NCBI GenBank assembly: GCA_021496505.1
Contig: CP053031.1
Coordinates: forward strand, 2,968,001 to 3,032,000
From: Thermoleophilia bacterium SCSIO 60948
Lineage (GTDB): Bacteria; Actinomycetota; Thermoleophilia; Solirubrobacterales; 70-9
DNA length: 64,000 nt
Reading direction: 5' to 3'
Below the pieces are notes generated by a model. The model was given only the letters and a program-made list of their open reading frames with translations. It was not told the origin of the DNA and searched no databases. Shown here piece after piece: positions 16,128-25,629 of the stretch. A program made the translations under genes and the position numbers. Numbering within the stretch: position 1 is the stretch's first letter; the number at the start of each line of letters is the position of its first letter.

Positions 16128-17573
16128 CTAGCGGACGTAGCGCGCGCAGCCCGAGGGCTTCTTCGGATCGCGCAGCCAGTCGTCGAAGAAGCGGTCGAGC
16201 TGCTGGCCGGAGACCTCCTCGGCGAGGTCCTGGAACTCGAGCAGGCCGACGCTCCCGTAGCGGTGATCGGTCGCCCAGCGCCGCATCACGCGATTGAAGA
16301 CCTTCGGGCTTATCCGCTGGCGAAGCGCCTCGAGCGCCAGCCCGCCGCGGTTGTAGATCGAGAGCGAGAACAGGCGGCTGGCGTTGCCCGGGTACGCCGG
16401 GGGCGGCCGCCAGAGGCTGTCGTTCGACGCCGGGACCTCGCAGTTGCGGACGAGCCGGGCGCGCAGCGACTCGCGCCCCTCCTTCTGGACCCAGAACCAC
16501 TGCGCCCACGTGGCGAAGCCCTCGTTGAGCCAGATGTCGGGCCAGCGCTCGAGCCCGACGCTGTCGCCGAACCACTGATGCGCGATCTCGTGCGCCATCA
16601 GCGCGTCACCCGGCTGGCCGTCGAAGGCCGAGCGGGTCTGCGTCTCGAGCGCGTAGGAGACCCCGGCCCGGTCGACGATCGCCCCGGTCGAGCTGAACGG
16701 ATACGGGCCGAAGCGCTTCGCGAACAGGCGATGGATGCGCGGCATCGCGCGCAGCCCCTCGGCCTCCCCGCGAGCCGACGAGTCGAGGATGTCGCGGTCG
16801 ATCGCGATCCAGGCCGGGATGCCGGCGACCGTCCGCTCGCGGATCGCGAAATCGCCGATCGCGACGACCGCGAGGTAGCTCGACATCGGCTCCTCACCGT
16901 GCCAGCGGTACGTCGCCGTGCCGCCGTCGCGCTCGCGTCCCTCGTACGTCCCGTTCGCAATCGCCTCGAGTCGCTTCGGGACCGTGATCTCGAAGTCCCA
17001 GAGCGCCTTGTCACGGACGTCGTCGTTGACCGGCAGCCAGCTCGGCACCCCACGCGGCTCGTTGAGCGCGAGCGAGCCGTCGGAGGTGAAGAACCACCCG
17101 GTGCCCGCGCGACGGCCAGGCTCGCCCGCGTAATCGAGCACGAGCTCGAACCCCTCGCCCTCGGCGATCCCCTCGCCCGGCGTGATCCGCACGTCCTGAG
17201 GACCCCGCTGCTCGGCGCCGGCCTCGGCGCCGTCGACGCTGGCCGAGCGGATCTTCAGGTTCGGTCGCGAGTCGACGTAGAAGCGCGACAGGTCTTGGGT
17301 CGCGGTCGCGGTCATGCTGACGCGACCGGCGAGCCGGCGCTCGCCGGGCCGGTAGTCGAGCTCGACGTCGTAGGCGTCGGCGGTGTAGCCCGAGTTGCCG
17401 CCACGGGGGAAGAACGGGTCGGCGTCGTCGGGGCGCGGCGAGCCGTCGGCGAACGGCAGCCCGGCGAGGGTCGCGGCACCCCCGCCCATGCTGAAGATCG
17501 CGACGATCAGCGCGATCGTCGGCGCAAAGCGATGCCGGCGCCGGCCGGTTGATCTGTCGGGTTGCCCTGCCAC
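16128..17573 (-). CDS. Exported or membrane-anchored M1 family aminopeptidase
   Basis: 481 residues. A basic N-terminus and one hydrophobic segment (FAPTIALIVAIFSMGGGAATLAGL) act as signal anchor. The mature part starts with NSGYTADAYDVELDYRPGERRLAGRVSMTATA, the beta-saddle of M1 enzymes, and contains the zinc site LMAHEIAHQWFGDSV (HExxH) with the third ligand in DIWLNEGFATWAQW. The exopeptidase motif expected before it appears as AGVSYALETQTRS, a diverged G-x-M-E-N. The protein is shorter than classical M1 enzymes because the C-terminal helical domain is reduced. It removes N-terminal residues from peptides outside the membrane. GTG start at 17573; the gap to the PHO-box region downstream is short. 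Confidence 0.9.
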   Translation of the reverse strand: MAGQPDRSTGRRRHRFAPTIALIVAIFSMGGGAATLAGLPFADGSPRPDDADPFFPRGGNSGYTADAYDVELDYRPGERRLAGRVSMTATATQDLSRFYVDSRPNLKIRSASVDGAEAGAEQRGPQDVRITPGEGIAEGEGFELVLDYAGEPGRRAGTGWFFTSDGSLALNEPRGVPSWLPVNDDVRDKALWDFEITVPKRLEAIANGTYEGRERDGGTATYRWHGEEPMSSYLAVVAIGDFAIRERTVAGIPAWIAIDRDILDSSARGEAEGLRAMPRIHRLFAKRFGPYPFSSTGAIVDRAGVSYALETQTRSAFDGQPGDALMAHEIAHQWFGDSVGLERWPDIWLNEGFATWAQWFWVQKEGRESLRARLVRNCEVPASNDSLWRPPPAYPGNASRLFSLSIYNRGGLALEALRQRISPKVFNRVMRRWATDHRYGSVGLLEFQDLAEEVSGQQLDRFFDDWLRDPKKPSGCARYVR

Positions 17574-17652
17574 GGACCCTCGAAGGCTAGGAAGCTCGGC
17601 TCAACGCGCGCCTTCGGCGCACGAGAGGGCTTTTCCTACCCGCGAGCCGGGT

Positions 17653-18885
17653 TCAGGAACGTCCGGGTCCCCGCAGCGGCGCCTCACCGAGCGGATGCGC
17701 GATCGCGGACGGCCTCGAACGAAGCGCCGGCGGGAGCGCAAAAGCGAGGCCCGCGAGCGCGGCCGCGGCGGCGAGCAGGAACGTCGCGTCGGTGCCGGGC
17801 CCCTCCACCGCCGCGCCCGCGAACGCCGCGCCGATCCCGAAGCCGGCGTTGAGCGAGGTCGTCACCCCGGAGAACGCCGCCGCCGAGGGGTGGCCGGCCG
17901 ACAGCTCGCCGACGAGCAGGGCGTTGGTGACGAAGATCGGCGTCAGCGCCAGGCCCGGGATGACGATGAGCCCGGCGAGCGCGACCTCGCTCTCGGCCAG
18001 CGGCAGCAGCGCGAGACCTCCGGCGAACCATGCGAAGAGCAGAGCGTGCCGGGCGGCGACTCGGATCCCGCGCTCGCGCGAGCCCAGCAGCAACGCGCCG
18101 ATGATCCCCGAGACCGAGAGCACGGCGAGCACGATGCCTGCGGCGGCGGTGTTGTCGCGCTCTTCGGCGAAGGCGGTGATCGCGACCTCGGCGAAGCCGA
18201 GCGCCGCGCCGACCCCCGCGAGGCTCGCGATCGCGACCAGGAGGATGCCGTTGAGCGGAGCTCGCGCCGCACCGGGCACCCGCGCCTCGCGCAGCGCCGG
18301 GCGCCATGAGCGCAGGCCGGGACGCGCGACGAGGGCGAGGCCTCCGCCGAACGACAGGGCCACCGCCACCGCGATCGCCGCCTCCGGGCTGTCGAGGGCG
18401 ATGAAGGCGCCTGCGATCAGGGGGCCGGTTACGAAGCTGATCTCCTCGAGCACACCGTCCAGCGAGAACGCGAGCTCGCGGTCGCGCCCGTCGAGCCGTG
18501 CCGCGAGCGCCGCTCGCGTCCAGCCGCTGAACGGCGGCATGACCACCCCGGTCAGCGCGCTCAGCAGGATCCAGTTCAGATCGCTCGTCCCGCCCCCCAG
18601 TCCGATCGCCAGGATCGTCGCCCCGAGACCCGCGAAAGCGAGCGTGAAGCCGAGCAGCGCCGGAGCGCCGCTCAGGTCGACGAGGCGGCCGCGGACCGGG
18701 GCCAGCAGCCCGCCGGTGAGGATGAAGACGCCGAGCGCGACGCCCGCCGTCGCGTACGAGCCGGTCTCGAGCTCGAAGAAGACGAGGAACGCGAGCCCCT
18801 CGATCCCGGCACCGAGCCGAGCGATCCCCGAGGTCAGGAGAAGCGGTCCCGCGGCGCCTCGCATGAGTTCGCGGTAGCCCCCCAT
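17653..18885 (-). CDS. MFS transporter
   Basis: About 410 residues from ATG 18885 (MGGYRELMRGAAGPLLLTSGIARLG); a GTG at 18945 would add 20 residues and is less likely because MFS proteins of this group begin close to the YRELxR segment. Twelve hydrophobic spans are visible in two halves. The loop after span 2 (LAPVRGRLVDLSGAPALLGF) is the family's motif-A position, with a repeat of the pattern in the second half (LLLGSRERGIRVAARHALLF). There is no substrate-specific signature. Starts divergently from the methyltransferase at 18997. Confidence 0.82.
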   Translation of the reverse strand: MGGYRELMRGAAGPLLLTSGIARLGAGIEGLAFLVFFELETGSYATAGVALGVFILTGGLLAPVRGRLVDLSGAPALLGFTLAFAGLGATILAIGLGGGTSDLNWILLSALTGVVMPPFSGWTRAALAARLDGRDRELAFSLDGVLEEISFVTGPLIAGAFIALDSPEAAIAVAVALSFGGGLALVARPGLRSWRPALREARVPGAARAPLNGILLVAIASLAGVGAALGFAEVAITAFAEERDNTAAAGIVLAVLSVSGIIGALLLGSRERGIRVAARHALLFAWFAGGLALLPLAESEVALAGLIVIPGLALTPIFVTNALLVGELSAGHPSAAAFSGVTTSLNAGFGIGAAFAGAAVEGPGTDATFLLAAAAALAGLAFALPPALRSRPSAIAHPLGEAPLRGPGRS

Positions 18886-18959
18886 CCGGACGAAGCTACT
18901 CCCCTTAGCCGACCTCGTCACGGACCCGCTCAGAGCCGCGCCCACCGCCTAACGATCGC

Positions 18960-18987
18960 TTGCGTTCACGCGGTTCGGACCTATGGT
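18960..18987 (+). promoter_or_regulatory. Promoter of the methyltransferase gene
   Basis: TTGCGT (18960-18965) and TATGGT (18982-18987) separated by 16 nt. The -10 ends nine bases before ATG 18997, so the transcript would begin at or within a few bases of the start codon. Confidence 0.55.
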
Positions 18988-18996
18988 CGAGGGGTC

Positions 18997-19869
18997 ATGC
19001 CGGACATCGAGGTCGCAGCCGAGAACGAGGAGGCGACGGAGGCCTGGAACGGCCCCCTGTTCGATGTCTGGAAGAGCTTCGAGGCCGTCGTCGTCGGCAA
19101 CGCGCGAGCCCACGGTGACGCCGCGCTCTCCGACCACCACCCAGAGCCCGGCGACCGCGTCCTCGACATCGGCTGCGGGCTCGGCGACTCCACGGTCCAG
19201 CTCGCCGAGCTCGTCGGGGCCGACGGCGAGGCCCACGGGGTCGACGTCGCCGAGCGGATGATCGCCGGAGCCCGCGAGACCGCCGCCGCGGCCGGCGCGG
19301 AGAACGTCTCCTTCGAGGTCGCCGACGTGCAGGCGACGAGCTTCGAGGACACCTACGACTACGCGTTCGGCCGCTTCGGGACGATGTTCTTCGCCAACCC
19401 CGTCGCGGCGCTTCGCAACGTTCGCGCCGCCTTGCGACCGGGCGGGCGGCTGAACATGGTCGTCTGGAGGCGCAAGCTCGACAACGAGTGGCTCCACCGC
19501 GCCGAGGGGATCGTCGAGCGGTTCCTCGAGCACCCCGAGGAGACCGAGGAGCCGACCTGCGGCCCCGGCCCGTTCTCGATGGCCAACGCCGACACCGTCT
19601 CCGACATCCTCGTCCACGCCGGCTTCGGCGACGTGGTGCTCAAGCGACAGGACCTACGCGTGAGGACGGGGGAGAACCTCGACCACGCGATCGATCTCGT
19701 GATGTCACTCGGGCCGGCGGGGGAGATCCTGCGTCTGTGGGGAGACCGTGCCGACGAGATCCGGCCCCGGATCCGTGCGGCGCTCGTCGAGGGGATGGCC
19801 GACATGGAGGCCGAGGACGGCGTCTGGGCGGACTCGTCGACCTGGGCGGTCAGAGCCGTCGCCCCGTAG
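18997..19869 (+). CDS. Class I SAM-dependent methyltransferase
   Basis: 290 residues. The SAM-binding motif I is VLDIGCGLGDSTVQLAE (about residues 54-70), the acidic end of strand 2 is HGVDVAERMI, motif II lies in FEVADVQATSFEDTYDYAFGRFG and the post-I region in LRNVRAALRPGGRLNMVVWRR. It is UbiE-like in arrangement, with a C-terminal cap domain (GENLDHAIDLVMSLGPAGEIL) typical of small-molecule methyltransferases. No neighbouring biosynthetic pathway points to its substrate. Converges on ppx 21 nt later. Confidence 0.85.
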   Translation: MPDIEVAAENEEATEAWNGPLFDVWKSFEAVVVGNARAHGDAALSDHHPEPGDRVLDIGCGLGDSTVQLAELVGADGEAHGVDVAERMIAGARETAAAAGAENVSFEVADVQATSFEDTYDYAFGRFGTMFFANPVAALRNVRAALRPGGRLNMVVWRRKLDNEWLHRAEGIVERFLEHPEETEEPTCGPGPFSMANADTVSDILVHAGFGDVVLKRQDLRVRTGENLDHAIDLVMSLGPAGEILRLWGDRADEIRPRIRAALVEGMADMEAEDGVWADSSTWAVRAVAP

Positions 19870-19890
19870 GGTCGCGGCGCCCCGCGCCGG

Positions 19891-20805
19891 CTAGGCCGCG
19901 CGAAGCCTCGGGCGGTTGCTCTCGCCGTTGCCGGCGAGCAGGTCGAGGACGACGCCCTCGCGCAGACCGCCTTTGCCGATCTGGAGCGGGCAGCCGAGCA
20001 GCTCGGATATCTTCTCGAGGATCAGGATCCCGGCGGGGAGCATCTCGACGCGGCGCGGGTCGAGCTCGAAGCGGCGCGCGATCTCGGCGGCCGGAGCGCC
20101 GCAGAGCAGCCTGACCCCGCGCTCGAGCGTCTCGTACTCGAGCACCGAGCCGACGAGCGTGCGCAGCGAGTTGGCGCTGCCACCGACCGCGACCGCCTGC
20201 GCCGGGGGTTCGGTCTCGGCGCCGTCGAAGAGCTCGTCGATCCGGTCTCGCATCCGCCGGACCTCGGCCGCCGACGGCGGGTCGGACGCGACGAGCTCGC
20301 TCGCCAGCACCCCCGACCCGATCCGAAACGAGCGCACCTCGTCGCAGCCGCCGGCCTGGGTCCCGAGACAGATCTCCGACGAGCCGCCACCGACGTCGAC
20401 GACCGCCACGCGGCCGTCGACCGTGTGGCCGAGCGTCTTCGTGGCGCCGAGGAACGCGAGCCTGCCCTCCTCGGCCTCACCGAGCACATCGACCGGCCGA
20501 CCGGTCGCGCGGCGGATCCGCTTGACGGCGGCGCGGCCGTTCTTGGCCTCACGGATCGCAGCGGTCGCGACGATCCTGATTGCGCCGGCCCCGACCTCCT
20601 CGGCCAGCCGGGCCTGTGTCGCGACGACCTCGGCGACCTCGGCGAGCTTTTCGTCGGGGATCCGCCCGTTCTCGATCGCCCGCCCGATCCGGGTGTAGGC
20701 GCGCTGCTCCATCAGCTTGCGGAGCTGTCCCTCCTGCGGCTCGGCGACCAGTACGCGGGTCGTGTTCGAGCCGATGTCGATGGCGGCGCAGAGCGTCGGG
20801 CTCAC
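19891..20805 (-). CDS. ppx: Exopolyphosphatase of the Ppx/GppA family
   Basis: 304 residues from GTG 20805, preceded by GGAGG ten bases upstream; a longer frame reaches 20973 but is not needed. The acetate-kinase/actin-like fold is shown by TLCAAIDIGSNTTRVLVAE (phosphate 1), VAVVDVGGGSSEICLG (phosphate 2) and AVAVGGSANSLRTLV. It matches the short, roughly 300-residue Ppx/GppA proteins of actinobacteria, which release phosphate from polyphosphate ends; pppGpp hydrolysis is the alternative. Last gene of the minus-strand run pstS-pstC-pstA-pstB-phoU-ppx, 49 nt after phoU, so polyphosphate breakdown is tied to phosphate supply. Confidence 0.9.
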   Translation of the reverse strand: MSPTLCAAIDIGSNTTRVLVAEPQEGQLRKLMEQRAYTRIGRAIENGRIPDEKLAEVAEVVATQARLAEEVGAGAIRIVATAAIREAKNGRAAVKRIRRATGRPVDVLGEAEEGRLAFLGATKTLGHTVDGRVAVVDVGGGSSEICLGTQAGGCDEVRSFRIGSGVLASELVASDPPSAAEVRRMRDRIDELFDGAETEPPAQAVAVGGSANSLRTLVGSVLEYETLERGVRLLCGAPAAEIARRFELDPRRVEMLPAGILILEKISELLGCPLQIGKGGLREGVVLDLLAGNGESNRPRLRAA

Positions 20806-20854
20806 GACCGCCGATCCTCCCATGGGCCTCGGATGCGGCCCACCCGCCCCGTGC

Positions 20855-21586
20855 TCAGAGGCGCGAGATCCGCGCCGCGGGGTCGGATGCGTCCTGGAAC
20901 TCGCGGAACAGCCCGGTGACCACGAAGGCGACCTGCTCGCCGATGTCGACGGCGTTGTCGCCGACGCGCTCAAGTGCGCGCGCGACGAGGATCATCGTTG
21001 TCGCCCACTCGCGGATGTCCGGGTCGTCGCCGACCTCGATCGCGAGCCGGAACGTCTGGCGGTTGAGGGTGTCGACGACGTCGTCGGAGACGACGAGCGA
21101 CTGCGCGAGGTCGATGTCGCGGTCCGCGAACGCTCGCTTGGCCTGGCGGATCAGGATCTTGACCTGCTGCCCCATCTTCACCAGGTTGGCGACGATGCGC
21201 TCGTCAGAGGGCGAGTCGTGCCCGGAGAGCGGCAGGATCTTGGCGATGTTCACGCACTGATCGCCCATCCGCTCGACGTTCTTCATCAGGTGGAGCAGCG
21301 CCGCGATCACTCGGAGGTCCCCCGCAACGGGAGCCTGCGTCGCGAGCATCGTCAGCAGGCGCTGATGGACCTCGAGGTAGCGACCGTCGATGATGTCGTC
21401 GTCGGCGACCACCATCTCCGCGAGCTCGATGTCGCGATGCTCGATCGCCTCCGTCGTGCGCTCGATGGCGGTGACGACGAAATCGAGCGCCTCGAGCGCG
21501 CTGGCTTCGAGCGCCGCGAGCTGGCGCTCGTACTCCTGGCGAACGTGATCCGCTCCGGCTCGAGTCTCCCGCGCGCGGGCGCTCAT
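20855..21586 (-). CDS. phoU: Phosphate signalling regulator PhoU
   Basis: 243 residues of two similar three-helix bundles. The metal-binding pattern is present in both halves: VVADDDIIDGRYLEVHQ with LHLMKNVERMGDQCVNIAK in the first and VVSDDVVDTLNRQTF with ALERVGDNAVDIGEQ in the second (the E/D-R-x-G-D motif). In known systems it links the Pst importer to the phosphate sensor kinase and restrains both uptake and signalling. It begins ten bases after pstB with an AGAGGTG ribosome site five bases before ATG 21586. Confidence 0.96.
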   Translation of the reverse strand: MSARARETRAGADHVRQEYERQLAALEASALEALDFVVTAIERTTEAIEHRDIELAEMVVADDDIIDGRYLEVHQRLLTMLATQAPVAGDLRVIAALLHLMKNVERMGDQCVNIAKILPLSGHDSPSDERIVANLVKMGQQVKILIRQAKRAFADRDIDLAQSLVVSDDVVDTLNRQTFRLAIEVGDDPDIREWATTMILVARALERVGDNAVDIGEQVAFVVTGLFREFQDASDPAARISRL

Positions 21587-21596
21587 CGAGGCACCT

Positions 21597-22502
21597 CTAT
21601 CCGACCTTGCCCGATACGTAGTCCTCGGTGCGCCTGTCGGCCGGATTCGTGAAGATCTTCTCCGTGTCGTCGTACTCGACGATCTCGCCCCAGCGGCCCT
21701 TCTCGTCCGCGGTGAGCTCGACGATGAGGAACGCCGTCGCGTCCGACACGCGCGCCGCCTGCTGCATGTTGTGGGTGACGATCACGATCGAGTAGTCCTT
21801 CTTGAGCTCGAGCATGAGCTCCTCGATCTTGCCGGTCGAGATCGGATCGAGCGCCGAGCATGGCTCGTCCATGAGGATCACGTCGGGATTCGTCGCGATG
21901 CCCCGGGCGATGCACAGACGCTGCTGCTGGCCGCCGGACATCCCGAAGGCGTTGGTCTGAAGGCGGTCCTTGACCTCGTCCCACAACGCCGCCCTGCGAA
22001 GAGCGTTCTCGACGATCTCATCCATGTCGCCCTTCATCCCGAGGATGCGGGGACCGAAGGCGATGTTGTCGTAGATGGACTTCGGGAACGGGTTCGGCTT
22101 CTGGAAGACCATGCCGATCATCTTGCGGACCTGGACCGGGTCGATCTTGGGGCCGTAGAGGTCATGACCGTGGTAGAGCAGCTGCCCGTCGACCCGAGCG
22201 GTCGGGATCAGGTCGTTCATGCGATTGAGGCACCGGATGAGCGTCGACTTGCCGCAACCGGAGGGGCCGATGAGCGCCGTGATGTTCTTGTGGAAGATGT
22301 CCATCGAGATGTTCTTCACGGCGGGGCTGTCGCCGTAGTGGACCGACAGGTCCTTGATCTCGAAGACCTTCTCCCCCCGGCGAAAAGACCCCGTGCTCTG
22401 CCGGGTCTCCACCGAAATCTCGGGTCGTGACGTCTGCCCACCGACGCGGGAGGCGTGGTCAGCTCGCGAGGCGGCGTGCTCTTCGGTCATGCGCTGGCTC
22501 AC
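21597..22502 (-). CDS. pstB: Phosphate ABC transporter ATP-binding protein
   Basis: 301 residues; the canonical PstB domain starts near residue 43 ([20 protein letters not shown]). Walker A is GPSGCGKST, the Q-loop FQKPNPFP, the signature [14 protein letters not shown] and Walker [14 protein letters not shown], followed by the switch histidine in [15 protein letters not shown]. The N-terminal 42 residues are hydrophilic and unlike the rest; they may be a lineage-specific extension or the true start may be later. GTG 22502 has AGGAG seven bases upstream, which supports the long form. Powers phosphate import through PstC and PstA. Confidence 0.96.
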   Translation of the reverse strand: MSQRMTEEHAASRADHASRVGGQTSRPEISVETRQSTGSFRRGEKVFEIKDLSVHYGDSPAVKNISMDIFHKNITALIGPSGCGKSTLIRCLNRMNDLIPTARVDGQLLYHGHDLYGPKIDPVQVRKMIGMVFQKPNPFPKSIYDNIAFGPRILGMKGDMDEIVENALRRAALWDEVKDRLQTNAFGMSGGQQQRLCIARGIATNPDVILMDEPCSALDPISTGKIEELMLELKKDYSIVIVTHNMQQAARVSDATAFLIVELTADEKGRWGEIVEYDDTEKIFTNPADRRTEDYVSGKVG

Positions 22503-22512
22503 CTTAGTTCTC

Positions 22513-23451
22513 CTACCATTTCTGCTCGTAGCGATTGCGAAGCCAGATCGCGAACGAGTTCATCGCCAGGAGCACGGCGAGCATCAGGATGATGCCGGCC
22601 GCGGCGAGGGTCTGGAAGTCCTCCTGGGGCCGGGTCGCGTACTGGAAGATCTGGACCGGAAGCGCGGAGTAGTTGCCGCTGAAGGGTTCGGGATTGAAGG
22701 TCACGAAGACGGTCGCGCCGACCAGCAACAGCGGCGCGGCCTCGCCGAGCGCCCGTGAGATGGCGAGGATTACGCCGGTCGCGATGCCCGGGATCGCCGC
22801 CGGCAGGACCTGGCGCCGAGTCGTCTGCCACCGGGTGGCGCCCAGCGCCATGGAGCCCTCACGGATCGACGGCGGTACGGCGCGGATCGCCTCACGCGAG
22901 GCGATGATCACGATCGGCAGAACGAGCAGGGCCAGAGTGATCGACCCGGCGAGCAGGATGAATCCGATGCCCAGAGGCCCTCGAACGATGAACCCGAGGC
23001 CGAGGATCCCGTAGATGATCGATGGAACGGCCGCGAGATTCTGGATGTTCACCTCGATCAGGCGGTTCCACCAGCGTGTGCCGTCGGCGTACTCCTCGAG
23101 GTAGACGGCGGCCCCTACTCCGAGCGGGACGATGAGTACGAAGACGAAAGCGATCATCATGACGCTGCCGATCAACGCGGGCCGGAACCCCGCGTTGGCG
23201 GTGTCGATCGTCGAGGGAGGCTCGGTCAGGAGCGATGGGCTCAACGCCGGCGCGCCTTCCACCAGTGCCTGAGCGAGCAGCGCGACCAGACCGGCGAGCG
23301 CTACGAGGATCGCGGCGAGGAGAAGCCCGGCGAACACGTTCGTGCGGATCACGTCGCCGCGAGGCTGGCGACCGAGCGCAGCCTCGACGTTGGCGCGGGC
23401 GCCGGCGACGGCGAGCCGAGCGCGCTCCGATGAGGGTGTTGCGGATTCCAT
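22513..23451 (-). CDS. pstA: Phosphate ABC transporter permease PstA
   Basis: 312 residues from ATG 23451, which overlaps the pstC stop (TGATG). An N-terminal hydrophilic stretch of about 45 residues precedes the first span ([20 protein letters not shown]). Six spans are seen; the EAA coupling loop is [26 protein letters not shown]. An unusual feature is the long periplasmic-side loop [20 protein letters not shown]. Ends 11 nt before pstB with a good ribosome site in between. Confidence 0.95.
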   Translation of the reverse strand: MESATPSSERARLAVAGARANVEAALGRQPRGDVIRTNVFAGLLLAAILVALAGLVALLAQALVEGAPALSPSLLTEPPSTIDTANAGFRPALIGSVMMIAFVFVLIVPLGVGAAVYLEEYADGTRWWNRLIEVNIQNLAAVPSIIYGILGLGFIVRGPLGIGFILLAGSITLALLVLPIVIIASREAIRAVPPSIREGSMALGATRWQTTRRQVLPAAIPGIATGVILAISRALGEAAPLLLVGATVFVTFNPEPFSGNYSALPVQIFQYATRPQEDFQTLAAAGIILMLAVLLAMNSFAIWLRNRYEQKW

Positions 23452-24407
23452 CACTCGTAGACCTGTCGGTAGCGGCGCACGAGCCTGATCGAGATCATGT
23501 TCATGGCCAGTGTCATCAGGAACAGGACCGTGCCGGCGGCGAAGATCGAGTCGTAGGTGACCGACCCCTGGGCGATGTCGCCGGTCGCGGTCGTCGCGAT
23601 GAACGAGGTGAGCGCCTGCACCGATTCGACCGGATTGAGGCTGAAGTTGGGGGTCGAGCCGGCGGCCAGCACGACGATCATCGTTTCGCCGACGGCACGC
23701 GAGATCGCGAGCACGATCGAGGCGACGATGCCTGAGAGCGCGGCGGGGAACACGACCCGGGTGGCGACCCGGGCCCGGGTTGCGCCCATCGCGTAGGCGC
23801 CTTCACGAAGCCCCTGCGGCACGGCGGACATCGCGTCCTCGGAGATCGAGGCGATGATCGGCACGATCAAAAGGCCTATGCCGAGTCCCGCGGCGAGGGC
23901 CATGAAAGGACTGTCGGCGCCGCCGAGGAACTCGCCGGGCCAGACGTCCTGGATGATCGGGATCAGGAACGTAGCCGCGAAGAATCCGAGCGCCACCGTC
24001 GGTATCCCCGCGAGGACCTCGAGAATCGGCTTGACAACGCGGCGGACACGGCGACTGGCGTACTCGCTGAGGTAGATCGCCGCCGCCAGGCCGATCGGGA
24101 TCGCGAACAGGCAGCCCCAGAGCGTGACGCTGACGGTGCCGGCGACGATGTCGAGAACTCCGAAGCTGGGCGGCTCGAAGGTCGGGGTCCAGTCGGTGCT
24201 GAAAAACTCCCCGAGTGAGACGTCACCGAAGAAGCCGATCGTCGGCCCGATCAGGCTGATGACGATGGCCGTTGTGGTGATGACCGAGATCACCGCGCAC
24301 GCAGCGAGAAGGCCACCGATGACCTTCTCGCTGGTGCGGGCGCTCGGAGCCTCGAGCCGGCGACCGAGGTCACCGGGGCCCGAGCCGCCGATTCCGCTTG
24401 CTTCCAT
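23451..24407 (-). CDS. pstC: Phosphate ABC transporter permease PstC
   Basis: 318 residues, about six spans after a roughly 30-residue polar N-terminus. The coupling loop REGAYAMGATRARVATRVVFPAALSG and the following AISRAVGETMIVVLAAG are characteristic of PstC. The loop LGEFFSTDWTPTFEPPSFGVLD faces the outside, where PstS docks. Starts 30 nt after pstS and overlaps pstA. Confidence 0.95.
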   Translation of the reverse strand: MEASGIGGSGPGDLGRRLEAPSARTSEKVIGGLLAACAVISVITTTAIVISLIGPTIGFFGDVSLGEFFSTDWTPTFEPPSFGVLDIVAGTVSVTLWGCLFAIPIGLAAAIYLSEYASRRVRRVVKPILEVLAGIPTVALGFFAATFLIPIIQDVWPGEFLGGADSPFMALAAGLGIGLLIVPIIASISEDAMSAVPQGLREGAYAMGATRARVATRVVFPAALSGIVASIVLAISRAVGETMIVVLAAGSTPNFSLNPVESVQALTSFIATTATGDIAQGSVTYDSIFAAGTVLFLMTLAMNMISIRLVRRYRQVYE

Positions 24408-24437
24408 TGGGGACAGAACTCTCGCCGGTCTCGGGTC

Positions 24438-25409
24438 CTACGAACCCGAGCCGCCGGACGCCAGCGCTTCGACCTCGTCGGTCGACTCGGTGGTCTGCTC
24501 CTCGGTCATCGGGATGAACCCGGCGGCCTCGGTGATCTGCTCCTGGTTCTCGACGTAGAACTTGACGAACTCCTGGACGACCTCGTCCTTCAGTGCCTCC
24601 GAGGACGGGTAGATGTAGAGACCACGTCCGAGCGGCGTGTAGCTGCCATCCTGGACGGTCTCCGCTGACGGTGCGACGCAGCCGTCGCCGCCGTCGATCT
24701 CGAGCGCCTTCAGCGAGTCGGCGTTCTCCTCGAAGAACGAGAATCCGAAGTAGCCCATGCCGCCCGGAGAGCCCGAAACGCCCGTCACCGTGGCGTTGTC
24801 GTCCTCGCCGACGTTGTTGTAGTCCTTGCGCTGGACTCCCTCTTCACCGTTGATCGCCTCGGTGAAGTAGTCGAACGTGCCCGAGTCGGTACCCGGTCCG
24901 AAGAGCTGGAGCTCCTCGTCGTATTCGGCATCGAGGTCGTCGATGTCGGACCAGCTGGAGACCGTCGAGTCAGGACCCCAGATCTGCTCGAGCTGCTCGG
25001 TCGTCATGCAGGTGACCGGGTTCTCGGTGTTGACGACGACGGTCAGCGCGTCGTTGGCGACCTGAACCTCTTCGTACTCCACACCGCCGTCGGCGCAGAG
25101 CTTCTCTTCCTCGGCCTCGATCTGCCGCGATGCATCGGAGATGTCGGTCTCGCCGGCGCAGAACTTCTCGAACCCGCCGCCCGTACCGGACGTGCCGACG
25201 GAAACCTGAACGTCGGGATTCTCCTCCTGGAAGAGCTCGGCAGCCGCCTCGGTGAGCGGGGCCACGGTGCTGGAGCCGTCGACCTGGATGTTGCCCGAGA
25301 GGCCGCTCGCGGAATCGCCGCCGGACTCCGAGTCGTCGCCGCACGCGACTGCGCCGAGCGACAGCAGCCCGCAGGCGCCGGCGGTCAACAGCATCTTCCT
25401 CGTTCTCAC
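24438..25409 (-). CDS. pstS: Phosphate-binding lipoprotein PstS
   Basis: 323 residues from GTG 25409, with AAGGAG about seven bases upstream. The first 20 residues are a lipoprotein signal with lipobox LSLGAVAC; the Cys is followed by an acidic/serine-rich tether. The binding fold shows IQVDGSSTVAPLTEAAA, GTSGTGGGFEKFCAGETDISDASR and GPGTDSGTFDYFTEAI, the three loops that hold phosphate. The mature protein is highly acidic. The promoter region 115 nt upstream carries a PHO box. A longer frame upstream to 25850 is an antisense artefact. Confidence 0.97.
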   Translation of the reverse strand: MRTRKMLLTAGACGLLSLGAVACGDDSESGGDSASGLSGNIQVDGSSTVAPLTEAAAELFQEENPDVQVSVGTSGTGGGFEKFCAGETDISDASRQIEAEEEKLCADGGVEYEEVQVANDALTVVVNTENPVTCMTTEQLEQIWGPDSTVSSWSDIDDLDAEYDEELQLFGPGTDSGTFDYFTEAINGEEGVQRKDYNNVGEDDNATVTGVSGSPGGMGYFGFSFFEENADSLKALEIDGGDGCVAPSAETVQDGSYTPLGRGLYIYPSSEALKDEVVQEFVKFYVENQEQITEAAGFIPMTEEQTTESTDEVEALASGGSGS

Positions 25410-25629
25410 AGAATCTCCTTGGGTGCGGGCGACGAGCAGCGTCGCCCGAGTGAATGGACGCTTCGTAGTTGCGCGCCGTAGCGTCGCGGCGACCGAATCC
25501 GATCCTGTTACGGGAGCGTCGCAGGAACGTGAAAAAGCTGTGAACGTCGCTCGGGCACGGCGTTTTCTGCGCCGATATAGCGAACTTTGCGAACGCCAGC
25601 CAAAGCGCCGAGGCGCTTGCGAATGGGCG
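25410..25629 (-). promoter_or_regulatory. pstS promoter region
   Basis: This 220-nt gap separates pstS from the PhoB-like regulator. It contains the PHO box described separately and, on the minus strand, TTTCAC (25534-25529) followed after 18 nt by TAACAG as a likely -35/-10 pair. The remaining stretch (25546-25629) holds AT-richer sequence (TATATC and AAAGTTCG) but no clear gene or hairpin. Confidence 0.55.
25524..25545 (-). promoter_or_regulatory. PHO box of pstS
   Basis: On the minus strand 25545-25535 reads GTTCACAGCTT and 25534-25524 reads TTTCACGTTCC: two 11-nt direct repeats starting with (G/T)TTCAC, the PhoP-binding layout known from Streptomyces. They lie 115 nt upstream of the pstS start codon in the same orientation as the gene. 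Confidence 0.8.

Noticed and set aside
16009-16575. N-terminal extension of the PHP-GT4 frame
   Set aside because: It would run through the PHO box and into the antisense of the M1 peptidase; ATG 16008 has a ribosome site and fits the PHP start.
18961-18979. A PHO box upstream of the methyltransferase (GTTCACGCG then GTTCGGACC)
   Set aside because: The second unit is not GTTCAC-like and the period is nine instead of eleven.
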